Shown here: positions 27,220-37,662 of the stretch, one piece after another
Layout: the number at the start of each line of letters is the position of its first letter
Position numbering within the stretch: the stretch's first letter is position 1
Source: Komagataeibacter diospyri
GTDB taxonomy: Bacteria > Pseudomonadota > Alphaproteobacteria > Acetobacterales > Acetobacteraceae
Length of the DNA: 64,000 bases
Assembly (NCBI RefSeq): GCF_006538165.1
Contig: NZ_BDLU01000056.1
Span: forward strand, 1-64,000
Reading direction: 5' to 3'
Program-made: the position numbers and the translations under genes
The notes under the pieces: model-generated
Databases searched by the model: none
What the model was told of the DNA's origin: nothing
The model's input: only the letters and a program-made list of their open reading frames with translations

Positions 27220-28565
27220 CAGGGTGTGGAGATGGTCAGGCCCAGCGGGGCTGCAACCGACGGATCTCCCGCCATGGACAGGGCAACGCCCAGCATCATC
27301 AGGTTGACCGGCTTCATCGGACGCAGGGCGATCTGCAGCGGGTGGTCCTGCGGTGACTGAAGGAAGCGGCCCATGGCCCGCATCGAAGCGTCATCGGATG
27401 TACCGAGCGAGGTCAGCAGATTCTGCCGGTAGGCATCCACATCCATATCACGGCTTTTGGCCAGCCCCGCCACCACGTGGCTGGCCAGCGACAGGTCATC
27501 CCACGTCATGGCGGCGGAGACGATGCGGGCGGTTTCGGGAATGATGGCCATGTCGTCAAACGGGATCTGGTCCAGTTCGGCCACCATGGTCAGGTTGCCC
27601 ATGTCCGGGGCTTCGATGGTCAGCGGTTCCAGATGCACACGGCCCGCACTGCGGTCGCTGGTGCTGTCGGCGTGGATGTTGCCGCTGAAATGGTCATAGC
27701 CGAAGGCGTTGAGGATGGACGGGTTGTCCGTGCCGGTGGACCACAGGGTCAGGTGGTCCAGCTTCGTGTCCATCTTGTCTTCGGTTTCGGTGGAAAAACG
27801 CGACGTGGTGACATGGTCGATCTGCAGCATGGGGTGGGTGCTGTCGATTTCCACCTTCTTCAGATCCATGGTCTGCGGATGGCGTTCATGGACAAGGTGG
27901 CCTGACTGGATCAGGCTTGCCACCTCGCCAGCGAAATCCGGCCCGTCCACCACGATATGTTCGACGGCAATGCGGCGGGTGGGCGTCAGGTTGATCTGTG
28001 TCGCCAGCCGGTCAAGGTCCAGATGCGACGAACGGCCCATCCCGTACTGGCTGATGGTCATGCGTCCGATGGTCACGTCCGTCTGGCTGGCGGGAATCGC
28101 TACATGCAGGTTGGTGAACGCCCCCTTGTCCAGCACGAGGGAATCGAAACCCAGCGGGCGGGCCATGTCCCCCGCGACCCGCGCGGTATTGGGCAGGACA
28201 AGGTTGCTCAGTTCCACCTGGTCCAGCGATATGGTGTTGGCGGTGGTCATGACCTTCACGTTGCGCAGCACCAGGCTGCCGATCTTTTCGCCCTGCACGT
28301 TATTACCGGTCAGCCCCCCCAGCCGCACATCCGCCGCGATCAGCGTCATGGCGGGGTTGTGGTAGGTGACAGCGGTAAAATGCGCGCCCCGCGCCAGCGT
28401 ACGCGGCCGCGCCGTGGCGTAGCTGAACGTGGCGTCAGGCCCGATGGAAGCCCTGAAGTCGGCGATGCCGGCCTCCAGCCTGCGTTGGGCAAAGTGATGC
28501 ACCCCCCAGCTGCCAACCAGCAGCACAAGTATAAGCAGGGGAATGGCGGGATAGAGTTTCTTCAC
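27219..28565 (-). CDS. Membrane-anchored periplasmic protein, function unknown
   Basis: The 448-residue protein has an N-terminal signal anchor (MKKLYPAIPLLILVLLVGSWG) and then a long beta-rich periplasmic region with AsmA/DUF945-like repeating strands (for example SLVLRNVKVMTT, LVLDKGAFTNLHV, LEPLTIEAPDMGNLTMVAELDQ). It abuts the Rossmann protein gene downstream. Layered beta repeats suggest a lipid- or envelope-related role, but no specific function can be stated. Confidence 0.72.
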   Translation of the reverse strand: MKKLYPAIPLLILVLLVGSWGVHHFAQRRLEAGIADFRASIGPDATFSYATARPRTLARGAHFTAVTYHNPAMTLIAADVRLGGLTGNNVQGEKIGSLVLRNVKVMTTANTISLDQVELSNLVLPNTARVAGDMARPLGFDSLVLDKGAFTNLHVAIPASQTDVTIGRMTISQYGMGRSSHLDLDRLATQINLTPTRRIAVEHIVVDGPDFAGEVASLIQSGHLVHERHPQTMDLKKVEIDSTHPMLQIDHVTTSRFSTETEDKMDTKLDHLTLWSTGTDNPSILNAFGYDHFSGNIHADSTSDRSAGRVHLEPLTIEAPDMGNLTMVAELDQIPFDDMAIIPETARIVSAAMTWDDLSLASHVVAGLAKSRDMDVDAYRQNLLTSLGTSDDASMRAMGRFLQSPQDHPLQIALRPMKPVNLMMLGVALSMAGDPSVAAPLGLTISTP

Positions 28566-28722
28566 GAGCCTGGTATCCGTAATGACCTTGAACCGAGTGC
28601 TATCGCATTCCAGCCCCCTTGGGCAATCACCCGCGGGCAGAGAGCTGCGGAAAGATGTGCGGTATCATGATACCACACACGTTTTTTTACCGGAAAAATG
28701 CCGTCTGTACGGGATTATGTGC

Positions 28723-28752
28723 TTGACGTTCGCACCGCGTACGGATGATAAC
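28723..28752 (+). promoter_or_regulatory. Candidate promoter of rplM-rpsI
   Basis: TTGACG (28723-28728) and GATAAC (28747-28752) are 18 bases apart, about 45 bp before rplM. The -35 box is strong; the -10 matches at ATAA. Confidence 0.45.
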
Positions 28753-28796
28753 GCGCCACCTGTTACCGCTACATTACTGGACGGAACACTGAATCC

Positions 28797-29279
28797 ATGA
28801 AGACCACACTTTCGCTGAAACCCGCAGAGGTGACGCGTGGCTGGACCCTGATCGACGCCGAAGGCCTCGTCCTGGGCCGCCTGGCGACCATCATCGCCCA
28901 GCGCCTGCGCGGCAAGCACAAGCCCCAGTTCACCCCGCATGTTGACTGTGGCGACAACATTGTCGTCATCAACGCCGAGAAGGTCCGCCTGACCGGCAAC
29001 AAGGTGGACCAGAAGCTGTTCCATTATCACACCGGTTACCCCGGCGGGATCAAGGAACGCACGATCACCCAGCGCCTGACCGGCAAGAACCCCGGCGATG
29101 TCGTGCGCAAGGCCGTCGAGCGCATGATCACCCGTGGCCCGCTGCAGCGCGCGCAGATGAAGCACCTGTATGTCTATGCCGGTAGCGAACATCCGCACGA
29201 AGGGCAGAAGCCGCAGGTTCTCGACGTTGCGTCAATGAACCGCAAGAACGCCGTGAACACCCAGAAGGTCGGGGGCTGA
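28797..29279 (+). CDS. rplM: Ribosomal protein uL13
   Basis: A 160-residue large-subunit protein with [36 protein letters not shown] and [14 protein letters not shown] blocks (here [11 protein letters not shown]). It is first in the conserved rplM-rpsI operon with five bases before rpsI. Confidence 0.98.
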   Translation: MKTTLSLKPAEVTRGWTLIDAEGLVLGRLATIIAQRLRGKHKPQFTPHVDCGDNIVVINAEKVRLTGNKVDQKLFHYHTGYPGGIKERTITQRLTGKNPGDVVRKAVERMITRGPLQRAQMKHLYVYAGSEHPHEGQKPQVLDVASMNRKNAVNTQKVGG

Positions 29280-29284
29280 ACAAC

Positions 29285-29788
29285 ATGTCTGAAACCCAAG
29301 AACGTACAGGCACGCTGGCTGACCTCAAGGAAGCCGTTGCGTCCGGCCAGGTAACCTCTTCGCAGGAAGCCGCGCCCGTTTACGAAGCCAAGCGCGATGC
29401 GCAGGGCCGTTCCTATGCCACGGGCCGTCGTAAGGACGCAGTGGCCCGCGTGTGGATCAAGCCGGGCAAGGGCGACATCATCGTCAATGGCCGTCCGGTT
29501 GGCACCTATTTCGCACGTCCCGTGCTGCGCATGCTGATCACCCAGCCGTTCCTGGTTGCTGATCGCTACAACCAGTTTGACGTGTACTGCACCGTTGTCG
29601 GTGGCGGTCTGTCCGGTCAGGCTGGTGCGGTCCGCCATGGCATCAGCCGCGCGCTGACCCATTACGAACCCGCGCTGCGCAGCATCCTGAAGGCCGCTGG
29701 CTTCCTGACGCGCGATTCGCGTGTTGTTGAACGTAAGAAGTACGGTCGCGCCAAGGCACGTCGTTCCTTCCAGTTCAGCAAGCGCTGA
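29285..29788 (+). CDS. rpsI: Ribosomal protein uS9
   Basis: A 167-residue small-subunit protein. The core begins at [18 protein letters not shown] and ends with [14 protein letters not shown], whose basic tail reaches the P site. An N-terminal extension of about 40 residues (acidic, Gln/Glu-rich) is common in alphaproteobacterial S9. Two hairpins follow the stop. Confidence 0.98.
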   Translation: MSETQERTGTLADLKEAVASGQVTSSQEAAPVYEAKRDAQGRSYATGRRKDAVARVWIKPGKGDIIVNGRPVGTYFARPVLRMLITQPFLVADRYNQFDVYCTVVGGGLSGQAGAVRHGISRALTHYEPALRSILKAAGFLTRDSRVVERKKYGRAKARRSFQFSKR

Positions 29789-29796
29789 TCCTGCTT

Positions 29797-29859
29797 TCCC
29801 GTGGCATGCCACGGGATACGGGTTTTTCAACGGGGCCGGTCCAGCAATGGGCCGGCCCC
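29797..29859 (+). terminator. Tandem hairpins after rpsI
   Basis: A perfect palindrome CCCGTGGCATGCCACGGG (29797-29814) is followed by GGTTTTT, then a second hairpin GGGGCCGG/CCGGCCCC (29832-29839, 29852-29859). The pair probably terminates rplM-rpsI and blocks the convergent gene. Confidence 0.7.
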
Positions 29860-29892
29860 GTTGTGCATCAGGCGGGCGGGACCCGCGCGTTA

Positions 29893-30174
29893 TCAGGCAA
29901 AGGGATTGGCAACCTTGGCCGGTTTGCGCGGTGGCAGGGCATCCGGCAGGTTCTTCTGCGCTTCCAGCGTTTCCACAACCTGCTGCATGAAGGCCAGCAG
30001 CGCGCGTGCGCGTTCCAGTCCGGCCCTGTCACGGCTCAGGTCCGTCTGGCCGTAAAAGGCGATGCTGTCGGTGCCGTTTTCCACCGTCATGCCCCCGATG
30101 GTGCGGCTGACGCTGTTATCAGCAAAGGGGACAAGGGCTGTGTCGGCCTGCGATGTCGGGCAATGGGTGGTCAT
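29893..30174 (-). CDS. Small hypothetical protein
   Basis: 93 residues from the ATG at 30174, which follows GGAG by nine bases. The N-terminal half is Thr/Ser/Val-rich beta; the C-terminal half is a helix (GLERARALLAFMQQVVETLEAQ) ending in a basic PRKPAK tail. It lies 26 bp downstream of the secreted nuclease gene on the same strand. No family recognised; a protein of this form is probably conserved in acetic acid bacteria (inference). Confidence 0.7.
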   Translation of the reverse strand: MTTHCPTSQADTALVPFADNSVSRTIGGMTVENGTDSIAFYGQTDLSRDRAGLERARALLAFMQQVVETLEAQKNLPDALPPRKPAKVANPFA

Positions 30175-30200
30175 GATCGTGTCTCCTTCGGAAAAGGGGT

Positions 30201-31037
30201 CTACCACCAGCGATAATAGCTCTGTCGGGTGCGGCGGCGGCGATGGGTGGTCGTGCGTCTGTGTGTCGTGCCAAAGGGCAGCGTCATGCAGGTCTGCTTC
30301 ATGCGTGCGGGCAGGGCGGGAAAGGGATCTATCCCGGTAATATGGGTCAGTTCCGCCACGCTGACATGGCTGCAGCCGGGCGCGCGCGCGACATTATGGC
30401 ATACGTAAACCCCTGTCTGTGCACGACGGGGGTCGTATATGGCTTTCCATGTCGAAGTTGGCACCAGCACGTGGTTCGTCCCGATGGCCGATAGGGTGCG
30501 GGCATGGAAGGCGGGGCCAGTCACCACATACAGTTCCCCTTCACGCAGGGCCATCCTGCGCACGCCCGATTCGATTTCCGCCCATTTGCCCCGGTTCAGC
30601 ACGGCGTGTTGCGGCACGATGTTGGACAGGAGGAAGGTTTCTTCCTGTGTCTGTTCGTCCGGCATGTCACCCGATGGGGTCATGTGTCCGCGGTCAAAGC
30701 CGGATCTGACATAATCCTCCAGTTCCGAGCGCGCGTCCGGCGGAATGCGCGTATCGGGACGGAATTCTCCCCGGCGCGGGGTGGATATGGCTGCGCGGAC
30801 CATGGCGGTATCAAGATGCTCCGCTGACCACAGCGGTTCATGCGCCAGGCCGGAATACAGTACAGCATATCGGGCATTGCACAGCAGTTGCGTCCGGGAC
30901 GACAGCTTTGCGTTGTCCAGCATCGGCAATTGCTGTTCCGCACCCAGTTCCGCGCACCCTTCAGCATGTGCCCCATGGGACGGGTACAGGGCTACAGGTC
31001 CGACCAGAAGGAGAAGGGACAGGACATACCGTGTCAT
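30201..31037 (-). CDS. Secreted DNA/RNA non-specific endonuclease
   Basis: Beta-beta-alpha metal nuclease of the Serratia/NucA family. The start at 31037 (MTRYVLSLLLLVGPVAL) gives 278 residues with a signal peptide cut after GAHA. The catalytic DRGHM is at 115-119 (H118 general base), followed by the metal-binding NRGKW asparagine (FLLSNIVPQHAVLNRGKW). A basic Arg/His-rich tail (HRRTTTHRRRRTRQ) may aid nucleic acid or wall binding. It probably acts outside the cell as a nutritional nuclease. Confidence 0.93.
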   Translation of the reverse strand: MTRYVLSLLLLVGPVALYPSHGAHAEGCAELGAEQQLPMLDNAKLSSRTQLLCNARYAVLYSGLAHEPLWSAEHLDTAMVRAAISTPRRGEFRPDTRIPPDARSELEDYVRSGFDRGHMTPSGDMPDEQTQEETFLLSNIVPQHAVLNRGKWAEIESGVRRMALREGELYVVTGPAFHARTLSAIGTNHVLVPTSTWKAIYDPRRAQTGVYVCHNVARAPGCSHVSVAELTHITGIDPFPALPARMKQTCMTLPFGTTHRRTTTHRRRRTRQSYYRWW

Positions 31038-31132
31038 GCGAAAGGCAGGGCAATGGCGGGGCACAGTCTGGCGTTATCCATCTGTTCTGGTAAAACGGGG
31101 CCTATCCATGAAACATCCGATGGGACAGGGCA

Positions 31133-31315
31133 ATGGCCGAGCCACCTGATTTGGGAAATCCCGGCCAGCAGGATTCCTTTATCCTGCATCGTCAGGAATT
31201 ACCCCCTACGCGGCGTGAGCGCATGTTGCGCATTGGCCTGCGCGTGGTGACGGTCATGCTGCTGGCGGCGGCGCTGATCGACCTTGTCGTGCAGCTTGCC
31301 GGACATGGCCGTTAA
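31133..31315 (+). CDS. Small single-span membrane protein
   Basis: 60 residues: a hydrophilic N half, then RRERMLRIGLR and a C-terminal membrane helix (VVTVMLLAAALIDLVVQLAG). The ATG follows GGGACAGGGC. No family recognised. Its stop is about 32 bp before cloverleaf copy 5, consistent with a real transcription unit ending there. Confidence 0.6.
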   Translation: MAEPPDLGNPGQQDSFILHRQELPPTRRERMLRIGLRVVTVMLLAAALIDLVVQLAGHGR

Positions 31316-31346
31316 GGAGCAGGGGGAAAACCTGCATATTATAAAG

Positions 31347-31426
31347 AAGTGTTTGGTGAAGCTTTTTTTAAAAAGCTTCAAAAGACTGCCGCCTTTTTGA
31401 AAAAAGGGCGGTACCCAAAAAACTTT
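31347..31426 (+). repeat. Cloverleaf intergenic repeat, copy 5
   Basis: AAGTGTTTGG and CCCAAAAAACTT outer arms enclose GAAGC..GCTTC and GCCGCC..GGGCGG hairpins, followed by a T/A-rich run. It lies between convergent genes. Confidence 0.8.
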
Positions 31427-31459
31427 TATTTTTATTTATCAGGTAAGTTTTTATATCTC

Positions 31460-32086
31460 TTAAGGAGAATGCGTTCCTGCCGTTGTGGTGGGAAGCGGCA
31501 GGTCGGCTGAAATACCGCTTCTGGACAGGGCAATGGTCACATCTATCGTTTCCTGATTGACCTGGGCATCGAATTGCCGGTCCACCACCGGATTCTGCGC
31601 CATCGTCATCATGTCGCCAAAACGCAGGTGCGCCCAGTCGATGCGGTCATGGGCCTGACGGGTGACGTCAAAGTTCACCATGGGATGGGGCGTCCCGTTC
31701 GGGGCAATGTAGGACCATGCGAAATGGCAGCGCGCGGGCGCGCCACGCTGGGTAAACAGCGTATGGACGAAGCCGGGCGTTACATCCATCTGCAATGTGT
31801 TCATGAGATAATGCGGCGCCTGCCGCTGCAGGGTGGGTGTTACCTGCGTATTGAACAGTCCGGCCTGAATCATTTCGGGCATGTGGGCCATGAAAGTGGT
31901 CTGGTTTATGGCCATTTCGACCACACATGGCGTGGTCTGTGCAAAGCGGGTTTCAATACCCCATGCATGCGCGGTGGTTTCCGTTCCCATGATGGGCGCG
32001 GGATAGGTGAGTGATGCGGCATGCGCAGTGGCATCCATGCCACCCGGAAGGATCAGGCCCATGGCCAGGGCTGCGGCATGCATGAC
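31460..32086 (-). CDS. Secreted hypothetical protein
   Basis: The frame is open to 32353, but the ATG at 32086 is chosen because GGCGGG lies five bases upstream and it begins the exported segment (MHAAALAMGLILPGG...TAHA). It gives 208 residues. The mature part has two cysteines (TPCVVEMA, ARCHFAW) that could form a disulfide, and aromatic beta-like stretches. No domain recognised. An alternative start at 32230 would add 48 Pro-rich residues. Confidence 0.62.
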   Translation of the reverse strand, partial: VMHAAALAMGLILPGGMDATAHAASLTYPAPIMGTETTAHAWGIETRFAQTTPCVVEMAINQTTFMAHMPEMIQAGLFNTQVTPTLQRQAPHYLMNTLQMDVTPGFVHTLFTQRGAPARCHFAWSYIAPNGTPHPMVNFDVTRQAHDRIDWAHLRFGDMMTMAQNPVVDRQFDAQVNQETIDVTIALSRSGISADLPLPTTTAGTHSP

Positions 32087-32239
32087 CCGCCGTGGCGGGA
32101 TGGGACGTGCGGGAAAGGTCGGACGTGTCAGGCTAGGCAAGGGTTGGCACCGGTCTGTGTAAGGTCTTGATGATGGTCGGGGTGGCAGAAAACAGCTTTT
32201 GCCCCCTGCTGTCACGAAGGGTACGGGCATGTCAGACCT

Positions 32240-32271
32240 GCCCAATATGGGCGGTCTTTCCCATATTGGGC
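32240..32271. promoter_or_regulatory. 12-bp perfect inverted repeat upstream of the secreted protein
   Basis: GCCCAATATGGG (32240-32251) and CCCATATTGGGC (32260-32271) enclose an eight-base loop. No T-run follows, so an operator or RNA hairpin in the leader is more likely than a terminator. Confidence 0.5.
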
Positions 32272-32330
32272 AAGACCTGTCGTATGGCATGTCAGGGTCT
32301 GCCTTTGAGCCATTGTGCAGGTTAACGGAC

Positions 32331-32407
32331 AGTTTCTCCTGAAACTTTTTCAAAAAATTTCAGGAAGTGCGACCTTTCCGAAAAGAGGCGACACAAAAAG
32401 ACTTTTA
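32331..32407 (+). repeat. Cloverleaf intergenic repeat, copy 6 (degenerate)
   Basis: The layout is kept (CTGAAACTTTTTCAAAAAATTTCAG hairpin region, CGACC..GAGGCG, then AAAGACTTTTATT), but both hairpins and outer arms carry many substitutions. It is one of two copies not between convergent genes. Confidence 0.6.
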
Positions 32408-32805
32408 TTTATCAATGACTTGTTTCCATATTGTTTTTCATTTTATTGCATTTTGGTATGGAATTATTTCCGGGTGTGCCATGTTCTGCATGTATTGTTT
32501 TAATATATGTATGTCCATATTGCTGCAGTCATGGAAATGCCACAATAATCGTCTTTTTCGTGCTCCACAGTCCCATTGCCATCGTCTGGCGGGGAACCTG
32601 TCGCATACTGCAGACCATGGCTGGCAACCGTTTGTGGCCAAAGGATTTTTGGGTGTGTGATGATGAAACTTCCGGTGCCCTGCCGCGTTTGCGGCGGGTA
32701 ATGGAAATCAGAAGAATACTGCCGGTGGCAGCATGTTGGTACGGTTGGCCCATTGGGCAGTCGTGCGCACGGGCTGGCGTAACCGGTGGTGTGGGTCAGG
32801 GAACC
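32408..32805. other. AT-rich non-coding stretch
   Basis: About 400 bp, visibly more AT-rich than the surroundings in its first half (runs such as TTGTTTTTCATTTTATTGC). The frame that reads through it on the plus strand is open, but codon use is not gene-like before the ATG at 32806. I see no RNA gene or mobile-element end in it. Confidence 0.5.
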
Positions 32806-33018
32806 ATGTTTGAGTCAAAGATCATAGAAGTGGATGGCGTGTTCGTGGGGGCGGCCATCATTACGGGCATTGCTTCCTCGCTGCGTTTCTACGCAACCCA
32901 TGACAGCGTGCGCTGCCTGCATAACGCCATCCTGCCCGATCTGGTGGCGCTGAAGCAGCGGGTTACGGCGACCTTCCGCCGCATGGGGCATAAGGCCGTC
33001 ACTTTCCGCGAGGCGTAG
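32806..33018 (+). CDS. Small conserved-looking hypothetical protein
   Basis: 70 residues from the ATG at 32806, with AGGG nine bases upstream. It starts MFESKIIEVDGVFVGAAII and has a helical middle (HNAILPDLVALKQRVTATFRRMG). A hairpin terminator follows within 15 bp, which supports an expressed gene. No family recognised. The longer frame upstream is discounted because it lacks a ribosome site and GC-rich coding bias. Confidence 0.62.
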   Translation: MFESKIIEVDGVFVGAAIITGIASSLRFYATHDSVRCLHNAILPDLVALKQRVTATFRRMGHKAVTFREA

Positions 33019-33032
33019 CCATAAAACGCGTA

Positions 33033-33067
33033 ACGCCCCGTTGGGAACCTGTGTCCCGCCGGGGCGT
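33033..33067 (+). terminator. Terminator-like hairpin after the 70-residue gene
   Basis: ACGCCCCG (33033-33040) and CGGGGCGT (33060-33067) pair around a 19-base loop containing an extra GGGA/TCCC pair. No strong T-run follows. Confidence 0.55.
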
Positions 33068-33108
33068 CGGTATCGTAAAAGGCTGTTGGCCAGGCTGCAA
33101 TCATAAGG

Positions 33109-33187
33109 AAGTTTCTTGGTGAAGCTTTTTTCAAAAAGCTTCAGAAGAATGTCGCTTTTTTGAAAAAATACGGCATTCAGAAACCTT
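33109..33187 (+). repeat. Cloverleaf intergenic repeat, copy 7
   Basis: AAGTTTCTTGG outer arm, an intact GAAGCTTTTTTCAAAAAGCTTC hairpin and a weakened second hairpin (GTCGC..TACGGC). It lies between the convergent 70-residue gene and ilvD. Confidence 0.75.
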
Positions 33188-33224
33188 CATTGTTTTCAAA
33201 CAGCCTGTCAGGCCGCCAGCTGTA

Positions 33225-35087
33225 TCAGCGGCTGGTGCGGCGGCCAAGCTGGCTGACATCACGCACGGCACCGCGCGCGGCACTGGTGGTCAGGGCGCTG
33301 TAAGCCTGAAGGGCTACGGAGACTTCGCGCGTGCGGTCCGGCTGCCATGCGCGGTCGCCCCGTTCTTCCATCGCATCGCGGCGGGCGGCAAGGTCCGCAT
33401 CGCTTACGGTGGTGCGCAGGATACGATTTGGGATATCGATCTCGATCGTATCGCCTTCCTCCAGCAGCCCGATAATGCCGCCTTCCGCCGCTTCGGGCGA
33501 GATGTGGCCGATCGACAGTCCCGAACTGCCGCCAGAGAAGCGGCCATCGGTAATCAGGGCGCATTTTTCAGCCAGCCCCTTGGATTTCAGGTAGCTGGTC
33601 GGATACAGCATTTCCTGCATGCCCGGTCCGCCCTTCGGTCCTTCGTAGCGGATCACCACCACGTCACCCGCCACGATCTTATTGCCGAGGATGGCGGAGA
33701 CGGCCGCGTCCTGGCTTTCAAAGATGCGGGCCGGCCCCGTAAACGTCAGCAGGTTATCGGCAACGCCCGCGGTTTTGACGATGGCACCGTCTTCCGCAAG
33801 GTTGCCGAACAGCACCGCAAGGCCACCGTCCTGGCTGTAGGCATGTTCCGCATCACGGATCGCGCCATTGGCACGGTCGGTATCCAGCGCCTTGTAACGG
33901 CTGGCCTGCGAAAATGCTTCCGTGGTGCGCACGCCACCGGGGGCCGCGCGGAAGAAGGTACGTGCGTCCTCATCCACTGTATCGGTGCTGATATCCCACT
34001 TTGCCAGGGCTGCCGCCACGCTGGGGGCATGCACGCTGGGGGCGTTCATGTGCAGCAGGCCCATGCGGGCCAGTTCGCCCATGATGGCGGGAATGCCACC
34101 GGCGCGGTGCACGTCCTCCATGTGGATATCCATGCGCGACGGCGAAACCTTGCACAGGTTGGGCACCTTGTGGGACAGGCGGTCGATATCGGACATGGTG
34201 AAATGTACCTTGCCCTCATGCGCCGCCGCCAGCAGGTGCAGCACGGTGTTGGTTGACCCGCCCATGGCGATATCGACCGACATGGCATTTTCAAACGCGG
34301 ATTTGGTGGCGATGCCGCGCGGCAGGACAGTGGCATCGTCGTTTTCATACCAGCGGCGGGCGAGGGCGACGATCTCGTGCCCTGCGCGCTCGAACAGGTT
34401 GCGACGGTCGGCGTGGGTTGCGACCAGGCTGCCATTGCCCGGCAGGGCAAGGCCCAGCGCCTCGGTCAGGCAGTTCATGGAATTGGCGGTGAACATGCCC
34501 GAACATGACCCGCAGGTGGGACAGGCGGAGCGTTCGATCGTGGCCGACTGTTCATCTGTCACATCGGAATTGGCCGCCGCCACCATCGATGTGATGAGGT
34601 CAACCTGCTGCTCGGCGCCGTTATTGATGATCTTGCCCGCTTCCATTGGCCCGCCGGAGACGAAGATGGTCGGGATGTTCAGCCGCATCGCCGCCATCAG
34701 CATGCCCGGCGTGATCTTGTCGCAGTTGCTTATGCACACCAGCGCGTCGGCGCAGTGGGCGTTGACCATGTATTCCACCGCATCCGCGATCAGTTCGCGT
34801 GACGGCAGGCTGTACAGCATCCCGCCATGGCCCATGGCGATGCCGTCATCCACGGCGATGGTATTGAACTCACGCCCGACGCCACCGGCTTCGGCCACCG
34901 CGCCGGCCACAAGCTGGCCCAGGTCCTTGAGATGGACATGGCCGGGCACGAACTGCGTGAACGAGTTGGCGATGGCGATGATCGGCTTGCCGAAGTCACC
35001 GTCCTTCATGCCGGTTGCACGCCACAGGCTGCGCGCACCGGCCATGTTGCGGCCATGGGTCGTAGTGCGGGAACGATAGGCGGGCAT
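33225..35087 (-). CDS. ilvD: Dihydroxy-acid dehydratase
   Basis: Iron-sulfur dehydratase of valine, leucine, isoleucine and pantothenate synthesis. The start at 35087 ([20 protein letters not shown]) follows GAGGT and gives 620 residues, the family size; in-frame codons further upstream run into the divergent promoter region. Cluster cysteines are in [15 protein letters not shown] and [11 protein letters not shown]. The GRFSGG-type C-terminal block ([20 protein letters not shown]) is intact. It is divergent from the AsmA-like gene. Confidence 0.96.
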   Translation of the reverse strand: MPAYRSRTTTHGRNMAGARSLWRATGMKDGDFGKPIIAIANSFTQFVPGHVHLKDLGQLVAGAVAEAGGVGREFNTIAVDDGIAMGHGGMLYSLPSRELIADAVEYMVNAHCADALVCISNCDKITPGMLMAAMRLNIPTIFVSGGPMEAGKIINNGAEQQVDLITSMVAAANSDVTDEQSATIERSACPTCGSCSGMFTANSMNCLTEALGLALPGNGSLVATHADRRNLFERAGHEIVALARRWYENDDATVLPRGIATKSAFENAMSVDIAMGGSTNTVLHLLAAAHEGKVHFTMSDIDRLSHKVPNLCKVSPSRMDIHMEDVHRAGGIPAIMGELARMGLLHMNAPSVHAPSVAAALAKWDISTDTVDEDARTFFRAAPGGVRTTEAFSQASRYKALDTDRANGAIRDAEHAYSQDGGLAVLFGNLAEDGAIVKTAGVADNLLTFTGPARIFESQDAAVSAILGNKIVAGDVVVIRYEGPKGGPGMQEMLYPTSYLKSKGLAEKCALITDGRFSGGSSGLSIGHISPEAAEGGIIGLLEEGDTIEIDIPNRILRTTVSDADLAARRDAMEERGDRAWQPDRTREVSVALQAYSALTTSAARGAVRDVSQLGRRTSR

Positions 35088-35292
35088 GACGGTGACCTCT
35101 CGCGACAAAGGGGTTAGCATAGGGGGAACAATATCGCCTGACCGCATACAGGACACGCGGCCTGCGCGCCAGTCCAAACCTGCCGTTAACCGTGGGCGGG
35201 TAGGGATGGGGACGGGCAGGGCGCGCAACTCCACCTGCGGCCATTCGTTCATCTGATACCTTACCCGCCATTGCACAAGGAGCGCACGCGGC

Positions 35293-37419
35293 ATGCCAGA
35301 ACCGGACCGTCAGGATGGATCACCCCCGGCACAACGGCGTGGCGTGTTTGCGCGGATACGTTTTCCGGTGCTGGGAGTTCTGGCGGTTGCGATCCTGGCG
35401 CTGGTCATCTTCTGGTCATGGGACTGGTTCATCCCGCTGGTGGAACGCCGGGCAGGCGCCGCGCTGGGGCGCAGGGTCACGATCGCGCACCTGCATGTGC
35501 ATGTAGGCCGCGTGGTCCGCATCACCGCCGACGATGTACATATTGATGAACCTGACGGATTTGCCACCCTGCCGCCATTCGCCACGGCGGATCATCTGAT
35601 GGTTGGGGTCAACCTGTGGCACCTGCTGGGGGGGACGGTTGACCTGCCGGTGATCGCGCTGGACAGGCCGGTCGTGGAACTGGATGAAAAACGTGACGGA
35701 ACCGCCAATTATCATTTCCCCGGCGGCAGTGATGGCGGGTCCACGGCCATGCCACGCATCGGTGAACTGAACATTGCCGACGGGCAGCTGCATTTCGTGC
35801 ATGCGGGCCTGCGCAGCGATATGCGCGCGCAGGTGCATACCACGCCAGCGAAAGGGGATGCGGAAGCCCGTATCGTGGCGGAGGTACGCGGTACCTATAC
35901 CGGGCAGGCCATCACGGGGCATTTTTCAGGCGGGGCGCTGGTTTCACTGGCGGACAGGACGAAGCCCTATCCCGTGGATGTCGAGGTGCATCATGGTCCC
36001 ACGCGCCTGACGCTGGTGGGGTCGGTGGATGACCCGCTGTCGTTCCGGGGTGCGCGTCTGAAGCTGACGCTGGCGGGGCCGGACATGTCGCTGCTGTATC
36101 CGCTGACGGGGGTGGTGATCCCGCAGACACCCACCTACCATGTGGCGGGCAGTCTTGATTACCAGGACCAGCGCGTGCGCTTCCATGATTTCGAGGGTAC
36201 GGTCGGGTCCAGCGACCTTGGCGGCACGCTGAGTGTCGATCCACACCAGGTGGTAACGTTCGTGGATGCCGAACTGCATTCACGGCATGTGGACCTTGCC
36301 GACCTTGGCGGCTTCTTCGGGGCGACACCGGGGGATCATCCCTCCACCGCGCAGCAGGCGGCGGAACAGAAGGCGCATGAGGCCAGTGGCGCCGTACTGC
36401 CTACCACGCCCATCAACCTGCCCAGGCTGAAGGCCACCAATGTCCATCTGGCCTATCATGGGGACCATATCGAAAACCGGCATGTGCCGCTGGATAACAT
36501 CGATGCGCTGGTGGATATCCGGGACGGGACGATTGATGTCCATCACCTGAGCTTTGGCGTGGGCAAGGGGAAACTTGCCAGCAGCGGTACCTTCGTGCCG
36601 CAGGGCAACGGTGTCGATGCGCGCATCCGGGTTGATATGGAACAGATCGATCTGTCCCGCCTCATGCAGGCACTGGGTAATTATCAGGGGCAGGGAACGA
36701 TTGGTGGCCATATCATGGTGCATGGCCATGGGCAGTCGCTGGCGCAGATCGTGGGTGATGGCAATGGCGGTGTGACCATGGCGCTGGATGAAGGCGGGGA
36801 TATTTCCGCCATTCTGCCCGACCTGCTGGGGCTGGAACTGGGCAAGGCGCTGCTGTCCGCCCTTGGCCTGCCTGCCAGGACAGACCTGAAATGCCTGATC
36901 GCGGACATGCCGCTGCGTGATGGCGTGTTCCATACCAGAACCATGCTGATGGAAACGGGCGATACCTCCACGGTGGGCAAGGGGGATATCAACTTCAGTG
37001 ACAACACCATCAAATATGCCCTGCTGACACGTTCCCGCCACTTTGCCATCGCATCCTTTCCCGGTCCGCTGCACATTACCGGGCCGCTCAAGCATCCCAG
37101 CATCATGCCCGGGGCGGAAGTAATCGGCCGGGCTGTGGCGTCGGTGCTGACGGGCTTTGTTTTCTCTCCCGTGGGGCTGCTGCCCACAATCGAGGCGGGT
37201 GTGGGCAAACAGTCGTCATGCGCCGAGGCGATCAGGGAGGTGAATGAAAACCCCGCCGCCGGCATCGCGCCCCATGCCTCGCGTCCTGCGCGCCGTGCCG
37301 CACGGGCGCGCAAGGTTCCTGCGGCACAGCAGGCAACCGGCACGGTTTCCGGTAACCTGAGCCGTGCTGAACGTGACCGTATCCGTGCCGTATGGGCACG
37401 CCGGATGGCCGCGCATTAA
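35293..37419 (+). CDS. AsmA-family protein
   Basis: A 708-residue inner-membrane protein with one N-terminal helix ([23 protein letters not shown], about 25-47) and a long periplasmic beta-groove domain. AsmA signatures are the N-terminal [18 protein letters not shown] and the C-terminal [28 protein letters not shown] (split here for description). Members carry phospholipid between membranes. The last 60 residues are basic Ala/Arg-rich. No operon partner is evident; tRNA-Thr follows. Confidence 0.9.
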   Translation: MPEPDRQDGSPPAQRRGVFARIRFPVLGVLAVAILALVIFWSWDWFIPLVERRAGAALGRRVTIAHLHVHVGRVVRITADDVHIDEPDGFATLPPFATADHLMVGVNLWHLLGGTVDLPVIALDRPVVELDEKRDGTANYHFPGGSDGGSTAMPRIGELNIADGQLHFVHAGLRSDMRAQVHTTPAKGDAEARIVAEVRGTYTGQAITGHFSGGALVSLADRTKPYPVDVEVHHGPTRLTLVGSVDDPLSFRGARLKLTLAGPDMSLLYPLTGVVIPQTPTYHVAGSLDYQDQRVRFHDFEGTVGSSDLGGTLSVDPHQVVTFVDAELHSRHVDLADLGGFFGATPGDHPSTAQQAAEQKAHEASGAVLPTTPINLPRLKATNVHLAYHGDHIENRHVPLDNIDALVDIRDGTIDVHHLSFGVGKGKLASSGTFVPQGNGVDARIRVDMEQIDLSRLMQALGNYQGQGTIGGHIMVHGHGQSLAQIVGDGNGGVTMALDEGGDISAILPDLLGLELGKALLSALGLPARTDLKCLIADMPLRDGVFHTRTMLMETGDTSTVGKGDINFSDNTIKYALLTRSRHFAIASFPGPLHITGPLKHPSIMPGAEVIGRAVASVLTGFVFSPVGLLPTIEAGVGKQSSCAEAIREVNENPAAGIAPHASRPARRAARARKVPAAQQATGTVSGNLSRAERDRIRAVWARRMAAH

Positions 37420-37515
37420 AGGGTGGAATCCCTGCTTGACCATGCGGGGCATTTCGGCAAAAAGGGGGACAGGTGCGGTGAATCGTCCATATTGCCGGAC
37501 GTTGTTCATTGTCAT

Positions 37516-37590
37516 GCCGGGTTAGCACAGTGGTAGTGCAGCGGTTTTGTAAACCGAAGGCCGGGGGTTCAAATCCCTCACCCGGCACCA
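37516..37590 (+). tRNA. tRNA-Thr (TGT)
   Basis: Acceptor GCCGGGT/ACCCGGC, D-arm GCAC..GTGC, anticodon loop TTTGTAA (anticodon TGT) on a CGGT/ACCG stem with one mismatched outer pair, and an encoded CCA followed by TTTTTT. Confidence 0.94.
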
Positions 37591-37662
37591 TTTTTTCCCC
37601 AAAATACGGTAATCCATGCAATGCGCCTGTGGCGCGTGGGATTCCGGTTGGTAAAGAATGGC

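Noticed and set aside
36280..37095. Minus-strand frame inside the AsmA-like gene
   Set aside because: Shadow of the plus-strand gene, without domain signatures.
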